A stretch of DNA of 64,000 nucleotides, taken from assembly GCF_963678635.1 (NCBI RefSeq), contig NC_087068.1, positions 23,624,697 through 23,688,696 on the forward strand, in the 5' to 3' direction. The number at the start of each line of letters is the position of its first letter. The first letter of the stretch is position 1. Of this stretch, positions 50,901 to 58,072 are shown piece after piece. A program made the translations under genes and the position numbers. The notes below the pieces were generated by a model, which saw only the letters and a list, made by a program, of their open reading frames with translations, made no database searches and was not told the origin of the DNA. The stretch is from Symsagittifera roscoffensis (Eukaryota; Xenacoelomorpha; Acoela; Convolutidae).

Positions 50901-52351
50901 TAGTTGACTTATACCACCTAAATGCTCTCAAAGCCCACCTTCGTTAACTAAATTAATACTTACAGTAGAACTGCAGACAAAACTATCAATAAATGGATAT
51001 TGACACATGAAAGTAAAAATAACTTTATGAGATATAGGGTAATTGAATCTTGCCTCTACCCTAGTGGCTAAATATATAAAATTAACACAATATTAGTAAT
51101 TTAAAGCAGTTACCCGGTTGAGTTCTTCCAGTCACAGCAATGGGTCACATTTTTGAGGGACCCACTCCAATCGGTAGAATTATACAAAGCGTTTAACGCC
51201 AATGGGCATGTTTGCGTTTTCTGCATAGATGTTAGATCACCGAATGTATTGTAGCGGTTCGCGCAAAGTTCATTACGTTCGTCTTCGCCAGTGATGCAGT
51301 CTGCATAGTTATCGCACAAAAAAAATTGATCAATGCAGTTTCCGCTGTCACATTGGAACTCATCATCGGAGCAAGGGCTTGGCTGTAGGTTGATGTCAAA
51401 ATCGACATCAGATGAATTTGCCAAGATTTCGAAAACACTCACCCACAAAGCGTCATCTGCTTGGGAGAGATCGTAAAAGTCTTTGGCGACAGTAGCTTTA
51501 AATTTGTTCAAACTGTTTTGATCACATACTGTTACCGCAGGAAACACTATTTCTTTGCTAAAAGATACTGATAATTCGGCGTTTGTGTCGTACCGTCTAT
51601 AATTCACCCATAATGCATACGTTGTTACTAGGAATATTGTCCAACACGCTAAATAGCAAAAAATCCAGAAGCCCTTGCGGTAAATCCAGCTCTCGTGGTA
51701 TATTCTAGAAACTATAGGCGCTATCGTCCTATCTGCCATCACCTCGGCTTTGTGCTCCACTATCTCGAAAACCTAAAGGCAAAACAGCCAACAGAATTGG
51801 AAAAAAGTCAATTAACGTAAGTAAACAGAAAAATAATGACAGGTCTTTTGAAAAATCTCAACTTTCGAATTTCAAAGAAAAAAAGATACATTTGACGCTC
51901 TTTGAATTTTTGGAACAATTTACGATTGGCACTTTTTGGTAAAATGAACCCAATTTGAGAAAACTGGTTCAATAAGTAAAATTTTTATTTCGCTGGGAAA
52001 TCTGAAAATTAAATTCTACTTTCGATACTTAAAGTCGATCACCTTTTTCCTGAACTTTACACTTTTGCTCTGTTAGCAGTTTGCCTTCCTTTCAACAAAG
52101 TAAATGAAGTGAACTTAAAAAGCAATCAAACTTCAAATCGCGAAAAAGTAAATTGGGAAATTTTAAAGACTTTTCCTGAAAAAAAATGAAAGAAAAAAAT
52201 CATCGCGGGCTACATAAGAGTCTGAAATACGATCATCGACTCTTAATAAAAGACGGTAAAACACTGACATTTCATTAGGTTTTTAAAAAATGTCTGAGCT
52301 TACCTTGGATGGCTTTCTTTCACGCCCTTTGACTTTGGCAGGCGTATCCAT
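23725..52351 (-). CDS. DEG/ENaC (ASIC/degenerin-like) sodium channel with three LDLa modules; nine exons recognised, TM2 exon not found
   Basis: The exon model (minus strand) is 52351-52304, 51772-51114, 41927-41803, 38240-38004, 31731-31641, 27673-27450, 25246-24850, 24158-24133 and 23903-23725. Every junction is GT/AG and all phases agree, giving 662 codons. The order is a short cytoplasmic N-terminus, TM1 (about residues 51-72), FPAVTVC (93-99), LDLa modules at about 150-186, 228-263 and 295-335, then the family's extracellular signatures: CSYNNRACS, YGNCHTFN, LVKPGT, C-rich finger/palm and SSQFP. The family forms trimeric cation channels in the plasma membrane. ENaC proteins normally end with TM2 carrying a G-x-S filter soon after this point; that exon was not identified. 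The His-Gly gating motif before TM1 is Ala-Pro. Confidence 0.85.
23958..24078. mobile_element. MITE-like element with 14-bp terminal inverted repeats, in the channel gene's last recognised intron
   Basis: The ends are ATCTCTTTAACTAT and its reverse complement ATAGTTAAAGAGAT, with CTCCC and GGGGGG just inside. The element fills about half of the 229-base intron between the 26-base exon and the following exon. Words from it (TCTCCCTCTTTTGCA, GGTACC, AACGAAT) recur near 31940-32035. Confidence 0.6.
24133..24158 (-). CDS. Channel gene, exon 8: 26-base micro-exon
   Basis: It lies between CTGTTTTAG and GTGAGT, phases 2 and 1. It adds YGYILDRA plus split codons. Without it the neighbouring exons join out of frame with an immediate stop. 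Inclusion restores the reading frame into DCDLTKREQFDCYQE. Confidence 0.75.
24657..24690. repeat. Poly-G tract
   Basis: A run of about 20 G's follows GCCGC in the intron between exon 7 and exon 8. Similar G runs occur at 18207 and C runs at 33608. They are likely ends of a repeat family or slippage tracts, with possible length error. Confidence 0.6.
24850..25246 (-). CDS. Channel gene, exon 7: central ASC beta-domain
   Basis: A 397-base exon between GATTTTTAG and GTAATG, phases 1 and 2. It encodes SGLHVTLSVDEDAY, GVGAIIGVNPHYEHP, NTVLVKPGTGNLLSLKKN and GLYSGC, the usual G-L-x-L / I-H-x-P / L-x-x-P-G-T order of the ASC family. The final part is cysteine-rich (FCIQICMALQPLACETGAC). Confidence 0.92.
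25735..25990 (-). mobile_element. tRNA-derived SINE (family B), partial
   Basis: It begins with a GAGGCAAAACTGCGCTTCGC hairpin motif, then CCTCGAATTAGCAAA and the tRNA-like block around GAGATTATGCGACTCACA and CGCTCAGCCAGGG. The tail is truncated. Confidence 0.5.
26140..26506. repeat. Dispersed repeat A, interrupted by a foldback element
   Basis: Repeat A words run up to AAAAAATCATCACGAC at 26503. The expected continuation TATATAAG... resumes only after 27028. The break is exactly at the TA of the TATATAAG word. Confidence 0.6.
26507..27028. mobile_element. Foldback MITE, Tc1/mariner-like, about 520 bp
   Basis: Terminal inverted repeats start TACACTAGT at both ends. Longer internal arms match in inverted orientation (CTTTACCAGTTTATT near 26665 against AATAAACTGGTAAGAG near 26910, plus ACAAATG and TCTCTGAA words). 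The element splits repeat A at a TA. No transposase frame. It lies in the intron between exons 6 and 7 of the channel gene. Confidence 0.7.
27450..27673 (-). CDS. Channel gene, exon 6: CSYNNRACS and YGNCHTFN motifs
   Basis: A 224-base exon between CGTTTCAG and GTGAGT, phases 2 and 1. It encodes LIKLCSYNNRACSGALGKFD and VYGNCHTFN, the two most typical extracellular signatures of DEG/ENaC channels. A competing GTAAGC two bases further would break the frame with the next exon, so GTGAGT is the likely donor. Confidence 0.9.
28685..28761. repeat. Two identical hairpins, 10-bp stem and 10-base loop
   Basis: TCGTTTTATC, loop GGCGTGGTGT, then GATAAAACGA occurs at 28685-28714 and again, identical, at 28732-28761. 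Seventeen bases separate the copies. Conservation of the loop as well as the stems is unusual for plain AT-rich repeats. Located in the intron between exons 5 and 6. Confidence 0.85.
31641..31731 (-). CDS. Channel gene, exon 5: short extracellular linker
   Basis: A 91-base exon between CTCTTTTTAG and GTAAGTATG, phases 1 and 2. It fits exactly between exon 4 (ends phase 1) and exon 6 (starts after phase 2). It encodes about 30 residues (AWSAIDSSPDMSSEAGVF...). It has no family motif of its own and is supported by splice sites and phase. Confidence 0.7.
33202..33367. mobile_element. Palindromic foldback element, arms of about 75 bases
   Basis: The left arm carries TTCGAAAGGAGAAAATGTTT and TTTTAATTGAGATAAATTAA. 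The right arm is the reverse complement with a few changes (TTAATTTATCTCAATTAAAA, AAAACATTTTCCCCTTTCGA). The spacer is about 15 bases around TGTTTTTGACAAAAACC. No coding capacity. In the intron between exons 4 and 5. Confidence 0.85.
34600..34930. repeat. Dispersed repeat A copy
   Basis: Recognised by TTAACCCAATTTGAGAGCAC, ATCACGTTTTTTGTTCCG and CTAAGTGTCTTCACTGCG. A second partial copy starts again near 35040 (ACAATTTATGATGGACAC, CCCAATTTGAGAAAACTG). Confidence 0.55.
36371..36794. repeat. Inverted repeat formed by two head-to-head pieces of repeat A, 110-bp arms
   Basis: The left arm 36371-36480 starts TATTTCGCTGGTGAATCTGA. The right arm 36685-36794 is its reverse complement with about five differences. 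About 200 bases separate them. Both arms are segments of repeat A. Confidence 0.85.
38004..38240 (-). CDS. Channel gene, exon 4: LDLa 3
   Basis: A 237-base exon between CAATTTTAG and GTAAGA, with phase 1 at both ends. Symmetrical 1-1 exons are typical of LDLa modules spread by exon shuffling. It encodes DFVCSRWCKDKCLEMFQVCD followed by GTEDCPNGLDESRC, a complete LDLa with one extra cysteine, then a linker. Confidence 0.88.
39100..39500. repeat. Dispersed repeat A copy
   Basis: It begins GCCAACAGACATTTGGAAAA, passes through AAACAAACTATGATTGACAC and ends CCTATATAAGAGTCTGAGC. In the channel intron upstream of exon 4. Confidence 0.6.
40770..41180 (-). mobile_element. tRNA-derived SINE (family B), near-complete copy
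   Basis: It shares with 22455 and 52565: the CACAGAGGCAAAACTG head, CCTCGAATTAG, the tRNA-like block (minus strand GGCCGAAAGGGCAGGGCGTG, anticodon arm, B-box region) and the tail GAATATAACA...GCATCCACACTAACTTTGCA. Intronic. Confidence 0.6.
41803..41927 (-). CDS. Channel gene, exon 3: LDLa 2 (C-terminal half)
   Basis: A 125-base exon between CTGTTTAG and GTGAGT, phases 2 and 1. It encodes WAVCDGYYHCTDKSDEAYC, the second half of an LDLa module with the CDG...DKSDE calcium-site residues. The first-half cysteines must come from the preceding exon (CC pair), so the module is atypical. Its short length makes it easy to miss. Confidence 0.85.
42470..46850. repeat. Intronic satellite, ~165-bp monomer, with ~2.14 kb higher-order repeat
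   Basis: The word GTCATATCTC recurs at about 42522, 42683, 42851, 43011, 43176, 43337, 43502, 43671, 43836, 43990, 44152 and onward, spacing 154-175. Each monomer also has GAGCAGTCAT, GAGAGTA(C)CCTGACAGC and CAACTACAGGGT. Monomers 2141 bases apart (42851/44988-44998, 43672/45813) are much more alike than neighbours, so a block of about 13 monomers was duplicated. The second block lacks one monomer (equivalent of 44464-44640). It lies entirely within the 9.2 kb intron between exons 2 and 3. Confidence 0.9.
47205..47265. repeat. Three 16-bp tandem units (AGTCATTTCCGCCCC type)
   Basis: AGTCATTTCCGCCCC, AGTCACTTCCGCTCT and AGTCATTTCAGCCCC follow each other. A related inverted GGCCGGAAATATCTGG lies 35-50 bases downstream. 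This is GC-rich against the local background. Confidence 0.7.
47652..47995. mobile_element. Foldback element, arms of about 120 bases
   Basis: The left arm contains GATTGGATACAGTCGATTTT, GATTATGAAAAG and TATGTAAGTTAATCGACTCT. The right arm is the reverse complement with scattered changes (CCAATG..., CTTTTCATAATTTGTGAATA, AGAGTCTATTAACTTACATA). The inner 100 bases are AT-rich and non-coding. It separates the two parts of the satellite. Confidence 0.8.
47996..49200. repeat. Diverged outer monomers of the intronic satellite
   Basis: About seven monomers with the same landmarks (GAGCAGTC, GAGAGTAC, CAACT...GGTTGGGA) but many substitutions and variable spacing. This is the pattern expected at the edge of a satellite array. 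Confidence 0.75.
51114..51772 (-). CDS. Channel gene, exon 2: TM1, FPAVTVC motif, LDLa 1
   Basis: The exon follows CCTTTAG and ends before GTAACT, phases 0 and 2. It encodes TIAPIVSRIY in place of the family's T-I-H-G, then the membrane helix GFWIFCYLACWTIFLVTTYA, the post-TM1 signature FPAVTVC, and a complete LDLa module. In the LDLa module CDNYADC...GEDE keeps the acidic calcium site. It ends with a CC pair (HCCDW). Confidence 0.85.
51780..52280. repeat. Dispersed repeat A, near-complete copy in intron 1 of the channel gene
   Basis: It starts GCCAACAGAATTGGAAAAAA, includes ACAATTTACGATTGGCAC, ACCCAATTTGAGAAAACTGG and TTCGCTGGGAAATCTGAAAA, and ends CTACATAAGAGTCTGAAATA. It fills almost the whole 531-base intron. 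Confidence 0.65.
52304..52351 (-). CDS. Channel gene, exon 1 (start codon)
   Basis: ATG at 52351 opens 16 codons rich in Lys/Arg (MDTPAKVKGRERKPSK), ending at GTAAGC with phase 0, which joins the next exon in frame. Upstream, TTTTTTCAG ends at 52377. The 25 bases between it and the ATG are also open in frame (EQEFGFPE), so this could be an internal exon of a longer N-terminus or a trans-spliced 5' end. Confidence 0.7.
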
Positions 52352-52564
52352 TTCGGGAAATCCGAACTCCTGTTCACTGAAAAAATTTGAATACAAACGT
52401 CAAAACAGGTGATTGCTCAAAATCGGAGGCAGGCCCAGAGAAGAACGGTCCAAAAGCATACAACCCAACAGAATTAACAAAATCTAGATAGTCAACATGA
52501 ATTAAATCAGCAAGAGTGACAGAAACTTAATCAGTTCTCGCACTGCGTGCACTCATTGTGCTAT

Positions 52565-52960
52565 GCTAACTATATTCATCAACACAGAAGCCAAGTCGCT
52601 TTTCGCAAACACTAGCACGAACACGACAATCTATAAAAAATGAAATTAAAAAAAAATAAAAAACAGGCTTGTATTAGTTAAAATTTGCTACGTATTGGAT
52701 TCGAAAAACTTTGCTAGGGATGGGCTTCAAAATTGCAACCTCGACAGTTGGAGTCTCACACCCTGCCCTCTTGGCCACGAACGCTTAACAAAGGGCAAAC
52801 ACAAGTCACAAAAGAAGCAGCAACATGTGCTAACAAATTGCCAATGCTATGCAGCAATGGCATCAAATAAAAATAGAGACAATTTTGCAAGTAAAAGTTA
52901 GGAATATAACAAACTGAAGGCATCCACACTAATTTTGCATGTAATAAATTGATCTATCAA
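52565..52960 (-). mobile_element. tRNA-derived SINE (family B), upstream of the channel gene
   Basis: It carries the CACAGAAGCCAAGTCGCT head, the tRNA-like block (minus strand TTCGTGGCCAAGAGGGCAGG, then GTGTGAGACTCCAACTG) and the common tail (GGAATATAACA, GCATCCACACTAATTTTGCA). Confidence 0.6.
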
Positions 52961-52999
52961 AAAAACTAGATCTATCAAAAAAAATAATGCTAGTTTTGA

Positions 53000-54030
53000 A
53001 ACAAAAACATGCCCAGACAATAGAATGTGAAATAAGCATCGGAAGATAATGTTTCCAGCGTTAACAAAGCCAAAAATAAATTGTCAGGAACCCTTAAAGC
53101 CACAAAAAGCAACAAGACTTAAGATTTATGAAAAGTTAATAAGTCCCCCTAACAAACAAAAACCAAAAAACTTTATTTGTTTATCAAATGACCTAATATG
53201 AGGCAAAAAGACGATATAATAGGAGTCGAAATCTATAAGGCCCAAAAAAGGATAAAAGTCGAAAAAAATAAGACTAAGAAGTTATTAAGTCCCCCTCAAC
53301 CTCAACACAGCCTCGCACACAAAAAAAATTTTTCGCTCGTAGAAACACGCAAAATGAGGCCAATTATCGATATAATATAGGCCGAAGTCTATCGAGAGAG
53401 TCGAAAACAGGAAAAAAAAAACAAAAACAGAAATAATTTAATGTAATGAAAAACTTGACCTATTAATTTGTATTAGTTTTAAGCGTTGTGTGCGATCCAG
53501 AGGTGAGCATAAAAGCTGTTTCCGTTGAAACTACTCGTAATTATGCCACTAAGCCAAACAAAAATAGGCCGAAATCATTTGGGTAGAATAAAGTGTTTCA
53601 GCAAAAAAAAAAAAGAAGAAAATATACGAGTTCAAGGTCACTAAAACTACACACAGCAGAGTTAAATCAGAACACTAAAAGCAACTTTAATGTAAAACAG
53701 CCAAAATAAAAAATCTACAATATGGCAACTAAGCCGACAAAACATAAGCCGATAATAATGGGCCGGCGATTTTTTTTTTGAAATGGACTATTTACCAATT
53801 GAACAAAAAAACAGGTCATGTCAGATTCAAAACCAGGAACTTTGCCGTCCTATGCGCACTCGTTACCTCCAGAAACCAAGTGTACCGGAGACGCAAAGAA
53901 ATTTGAAATTATCATGAGCTGGAATTTAATTTACCATTTCTAATTTTGACCATTCTGTGAACAAGTAATTTACGCGAAAAAGTCTAGTACCCGATTACAA
54001 TACCCGTGCTTATCGCAAAGGTAAAGCAAA
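53000..54030. repeat. Degenerate copy of the 12-13.7 kb repeat
   Basis: It shares in order TTAAAGCCACAAAAAGCAAC-type sequence, GTGTGCGATCCAGAGGTGAGC, CACTAAGCC, a tRNA-like box (TCAGATTCAAAACCAGGA) and GTCTAGTACCCGATTACAAT with the duplicated block at 12.6-13.6 kb. Some relatives also occur at 29.6-31.0 and 35.4-35.8 kb. No gene. Confidence 0.55.
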
Positions 54031-55050
54031 CATTCGAATACAGAGCTTAAAGAAAACAGTCATGCTTAATGACAAAGTGAGCCTTGCTTTAGTGAGTTTT
54101 GTACTCGATATCAAAACTTTACTGCCGTCGTTCTGCTCTTGGATACGTTGTGCTCTGAGCTGACTCTGTTCAGTGCACTCTTTTCAATCAAATAAGCTAC
54201 CATATTACCTATCATTCTTCATACTTTCTCACACTCAATGAGAATAGGGAATCATTCCAATCTAGAACACAAATACTATCTTCACAAGGTGGAGGTAAAG
54301 AAGGCGAAGAAGAAAAAGGCTTAATCATTCATTATTTCAGCGATTTTTTTTTCTTGTTTTTTCTTTAAAAATCAGAAGGTCAAAAGTATCATAGTAACCG
54401 AGGTTACAGTCAGGAGTCCCTTCATCACGTTTTCCAGTCAAAATCCTTCGAATTTTCTAAATATGGAAGTGATAATGAAAAAAGAAGATAACAAGTGTTG
54501 ATGTCCTAACAATTAACGCTTCTTCAATAAGAGCATGCAACTCCACACAAGAGAAAATATAATATACAAGTGTTACAAATAAAAAAGTTCGTTGATAGTT
54601 ATTTTTATAACATTCGCCCGGAAGATACATATCAACGGAAGACAAAACTAAGTCTTAAGACGACTGGCTAACGTCTAAACAGAGCCTTGCATGCTTTTCA
54701 CCGTCTCTACCAAGCCAGTACTTTTCGGTGGTCTTTCTAACATCGGGTCGACAAAACGTTACTACTTTCGGCTTCGGTCAAAACACTCAAATTAACTAGA
54801 TTACATGCAGAAATAGTGAGCTCATGGCTGGGTCTCAGTATCCCCAGACCACGAGGTCACTCCTAAAAACAGGGCTACTACTTATTATATTACTATTGTT
54901 TTTGTTCAGTAGATAAAAATCATCATCTCCATCGAAGATGGATCAACCCTTTCCCCCAACTCCTAGCTTCTCATCCTTATCAAAATGAATCTAGATATCA
55001 ATTAAATTCAAGTCAGGACATGACAGGAAGCTAAAAGTTTATGTAACAGG
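54031..55050. other. Unassigned stretch between repeats and the retroelement
   Basis: A plus-strand segment reading KVEVKKAKKKKA then TAA (54288-54322) looks like the end of a basic protein but cannot be extended with confidence. A GC-richer block at 54650-54780 is open on the minus strand (KTTEKYWLGRDGEKHARLC). Neither is enough for a gene call. Confidence 0.3.
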
Positions 55051-56434
55051 ATAAAAGTTTCAGTTCCTTTACCCTTCCGGATTGATGAATCCGCTGGATC
55101 AAGCTCGTTAATCCTGATTTCCTCTTAATCCGGAAGGCCGTCTTTCACCCTTCACCGTTGTTCGCAACGGCCTTGCAACTATTGTAGCAGCACAATAGTT
55201 GCAACTCGGAGTGTTCTCTGTTACTCTGTAACTCGTTGTCGTTTTCCAATCTCAATTCCGTAGTTGTTGTTAGCGCAGCTAATGTTGTTCTCTTTTTCTT
55301 TTTTGTTTTAGCCAAAATGGCCGTTTCTGACGTTTCTCAGAAATATGACGTCATAATTCGAATTTTTGAAATTTTAAAATACCAGAATATTCCAGCCCTC
55401 ACCGTTTGGCCAATCGTTCCAATAACGTTCTTAGTTCTTAATAATCACCAATCCGGAAGGCTCGCTGCTAAAAATTCGAATTCTGCAGAGATTGCATTTT
55501 TCACATTCTGTTCGAATGTCACATACTCCCCGGACAGTCCGGTCAATGTCCTCATTGAATCACGCAATGTTCGTAAAATGGTTACAGTGTCATCGAACAG
55601 AATTTACAAAATGCAAGAAATTACTTTTATCCACGTCACATCGACTCACTGCAGAATATAAATGGCATCATACTACATCACTATAGCCTTCAAATTCTCT
55701 CATTAATCTGCACATCGAGGATATGACTTAAGATAAAACATATTTTCTGACTTCCAATGTCAATGTCCCGATTAAAACTTTTCTCTTAGATTTAAAAAGT
55801 GTTGGCTTGCAGGACAGTCCTGCCAACCAACAAGCTAAAATTATCCTACTACGCTTTTCCCTTCGGAAATCTTGCTTGTTATTGTCCTGAATACTAAAAC
55901 TAAGAAACTCTGTGGTTAGAAAGAACAATGAAACAATCTCCCTCTTCGAGAGATTACTCAAGCCTTCCATGTCACCACAAAGTGATCAGTTCTCCTAGCT
56001 GATTAAAAACAGTCATGCAGGCTGGAATATTTAAATATACTCCTTCACTTAAGCCTTTCTAAATAAATAGTAAGTGAGTGTCTCTAAAGCCACTTCAACT
56101 CAAAATCAAAATGCAAATTTATAAATGCAACAATTTCAAAACTCAACTTAATGTTTCAGTTTTCAATTACAACTTGGTTGCTTGGTTTCTCACTTGAGTT
56201 TTTGACACACATAAAACAATTCTGAGTTTCAACTTTTCTTCATCACTCCTTTGTTTTCTTCTTTTTTGTCGTTTAGAAGTTCTAAAACTTCTAAATTCTT
56301 CTAATTCCATCTCTTCTTTCGGTCATCCGTCAATGTTCCATTTCTTCCTCCTGTGATACTGACTCTGCACTCTCAGTTTCCGTATCTTGTAACACGTCGT
56401 CAGCTATCCTGACGCTGCTGGAAGCCGTCCTCCA
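55051..56434 (-). other. 3' non-coding region of the retroelement, probably including its LTR
   Basis: This lies directly downstream of the last ORF of the minus-strand element. On the sense strand a purine-rich AGGAGGAAGAAA precedes TGG near 56340, a plausible polypurine tract and LTR start. Two adjacent hairpins at 55155-55204 could be in the repeated region. The second LTR lies outside the window, so the borders cannot be fixed. A plus-strand 141-codon ORF here (55236-55661) has no family features. Confidence 0.35.
55155..55204. promoter_or_regulatory. Two adjacent strong hairpins
   Basis: CCGTTG-TTCG-CAACGG (6-bp stem, 4-base loop) is followed three bases later by TTGCAACTATTGT, a six-base spacer (AGCAGC) and ACAATAGTTGCAA (13-bp perfect stem). 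GC- and structure-rich compared with the surroundings. They may be RNA structures of the retroelement's LTR; role not known. Confidence 0.5.
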
Positions 56435-57838
56435 TTACTTCTGCTCTTCCACCCTCTGTTTACAACAAGGTAGGGGATCCACGTTAGATTCTCTGTTTCT
56501 GCAGAAGCTGTTGTGGAGACACAACGTCACGTTTCTCTCCAAATCTTCTTTCAGCATCTCTGCCTTCTCCTTTCCACTACGTTCACTCGTCCTGGAAATT
56601 CTTTTCACAGCGGTGGTCACTGCATTCCGATGAGTCACGAGAGCTCGCTTGAAAGCTCCTGCTCCAATGTCCAGCTGATATTCACTGTACACCCTGCCGT
56701 GCTTCGACATATGCTTTTTCGCATACTCGTACAACCATGCAGTCATGTTAGTTTTGAACCATGGCATCAATCGTTTTCTTGCCCATATCTTCTTCACTTC
56801 CATCGGAATGTTTAGAACTTTGCACATTGTCTCAAAAAGATCTAAATCTTTTAGACAATCTAATTTCCGCAACTGTTCTCTCGTCGGTGCCTCCTGTCTG
56901 TTATTTTCTCTCACATGAGCTTCCAGCCATCGTATTGCCATCATAACTCCCACTATCACTATCGTTACGGGCTGTGATGAATCTGGTAAACCCATGGAGA
57001 GCAGCTCTCCAGAGTCCCAGATCAACATCAGATTACTACGCTTGGGATACCACCAGGTCTGCAGCAAGCAGTGGCAAGGAAACTCGTCATGCGTCAACAT
57101 GATGCTCCTCCAATTACGTTTTCCCGAAGCTTCCAGCAATGGTTCCACTTCCATCATCACTCGGTGGACTTCATCATTCTCATCTACTGCATTGTAATCT
57201 GTGACAGTTGATCCTCTCTGTTTCTGTCTCTCAAAGTCACTGAAGTTCCCACTCACATATCCTATGAACTTCTTTCCTAGTATTGACTCCAATTCTTCTT
57301 TGGTTCTCTCTGGAACTGCTGAGAACATCTTACATAGTAACTCGTAAGACTTTTCAGACATTCTCGCAAATCTCACACACTTTGGCACTGAGAAGGCTTG
57401 ATCCACGATCGTTCTTGTACTCTTCACGTCCACAGCCACGAAATGTACAGGGTATCTGCTCTTGCACATTGGAGCCAACGTTGAACCCACCAAATATCGT
57501 GCTCCTGATGGTCTACAATAAGTCTCGCTGTGTGTGATGTTCATTTCTGTCTCGATTGCTTCCCTCCATTTCCCTATGTATTTCTGTTCAGTCTGTAGAA
57601 CTCCTGGGAATACTTCTACACTGATGGCTGTGACCATCTCATGATTCTGTTCTAGATTCAATAGTGACTCTAAAGAACCAAACATGCTGTAGAATCCTAG
57701 TGCAGTCACTAGATTCACATCGGTTCCTCCATGGCAATCTGCTATCAGTTCCGTTTCTGTTCTAGCTTTCATCACTACATTTCCAAACAATACCGTCAAT
57801 TGCTTGTGTTGTTTCTCCAGGGTCTTCACACAGTCCAA
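56435..57838 (-). CDS. Retroelement third coding region, C-terminal part (467 codons)
   Basis: An uninterrupted frame of balanced composition, in the same orientation as pol. The first codon here is not ATG (TTG), so it is the continuation of the frame upstream after a break and not a separate gene. Notable segments are ADCHGGTDVNLVTALGFYSM, YCRPSGARYLVGSTLAPMCK and HFVAVDVKSTRTIVDQAFSV. One short hydrophobic stretch (VTIVIVGVMMAI) is too isolated for a typical envelope fusion protein. There is no signal peptide. I do not recognise the family. Confidence 0.65.
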   Translation of the reverse strand: MDCVKTLEKQHKQLTVLFGNVVMKARTETELIADCHGGTDVNLVTALGFYSMFGSLESLLNLEQNHEMVTAISVEVFPGVLQTEQKYIGKWREAIETEMNITHSETYCRPSGARYLVGSTLAPMCKSRYPVHFVAVDVKSTRTIVDQAFSVPKCVRFARMSEKSYELLCKMFSAVPERTKEELESILGKKFIGYVSGNFSDFERQKQRGSTVTDYNAVDENDEVHRVMMEVEPLLEASGKRNWRSIMLTHDEFPCHCLLQTWWYPKRSNLMLIWDSGELLSMGLPDSSQPVTIVIVGVMMAIRWLEAHVRENNRQEAPTREQLRKLDCLKDLDLFETMCKVLNIPMEVKKIWARKRLMPWFKTNMTAWLYEYAKKHMSKHGRVYSEYQLDIGAGAFKRALVTHRNAVTTAVKRISRTSERSGKEKAEMLKEDLERNVTLCLHNSFCRNRESNVDPLPCCKQRVEEQK

Positions 57839-58072
57839 ACCTCCTCAAACGTGACCCTCCAGTCCACAGACTTCCGCCAGACAGCTACCAGGTTTGACCC
57901 AGTCTTCTGGTCCCCAGCCAGGCAACTCCACTTTATCTTCTCCGTTGCTCTTAGAGGCTGTTATCATCACATTATATATGATGTTGAGGTCACGCAGGTT
58001 ACAGTCTGCATTCAGTTCCCTCTGTACGTCTTGTGTCGCCGGTAATATAGAGTCAGCGTTGGGACTAGGACA
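57839..58072 (-). pseudogene. Frame-broken middle of the third coding region
   Basis: This stretch is not open in the frame of either neighbour. A third frame reads SILPATQDVQRELNADCNLR and then GWGPEDWVKPGS. Its composition matches the flanking ORFs, so at least two frame breaks separate the 426- and 467-codon pieces of what was one coding region. Confidence 0.55.

Noticed and set aside
55236-55661. 141-codon plus-strand ORF with a hydrophobic N-terminus
   Set aside because: Lies antisense in the 3' region of the retroelement, with no recognisable motif or splice support.
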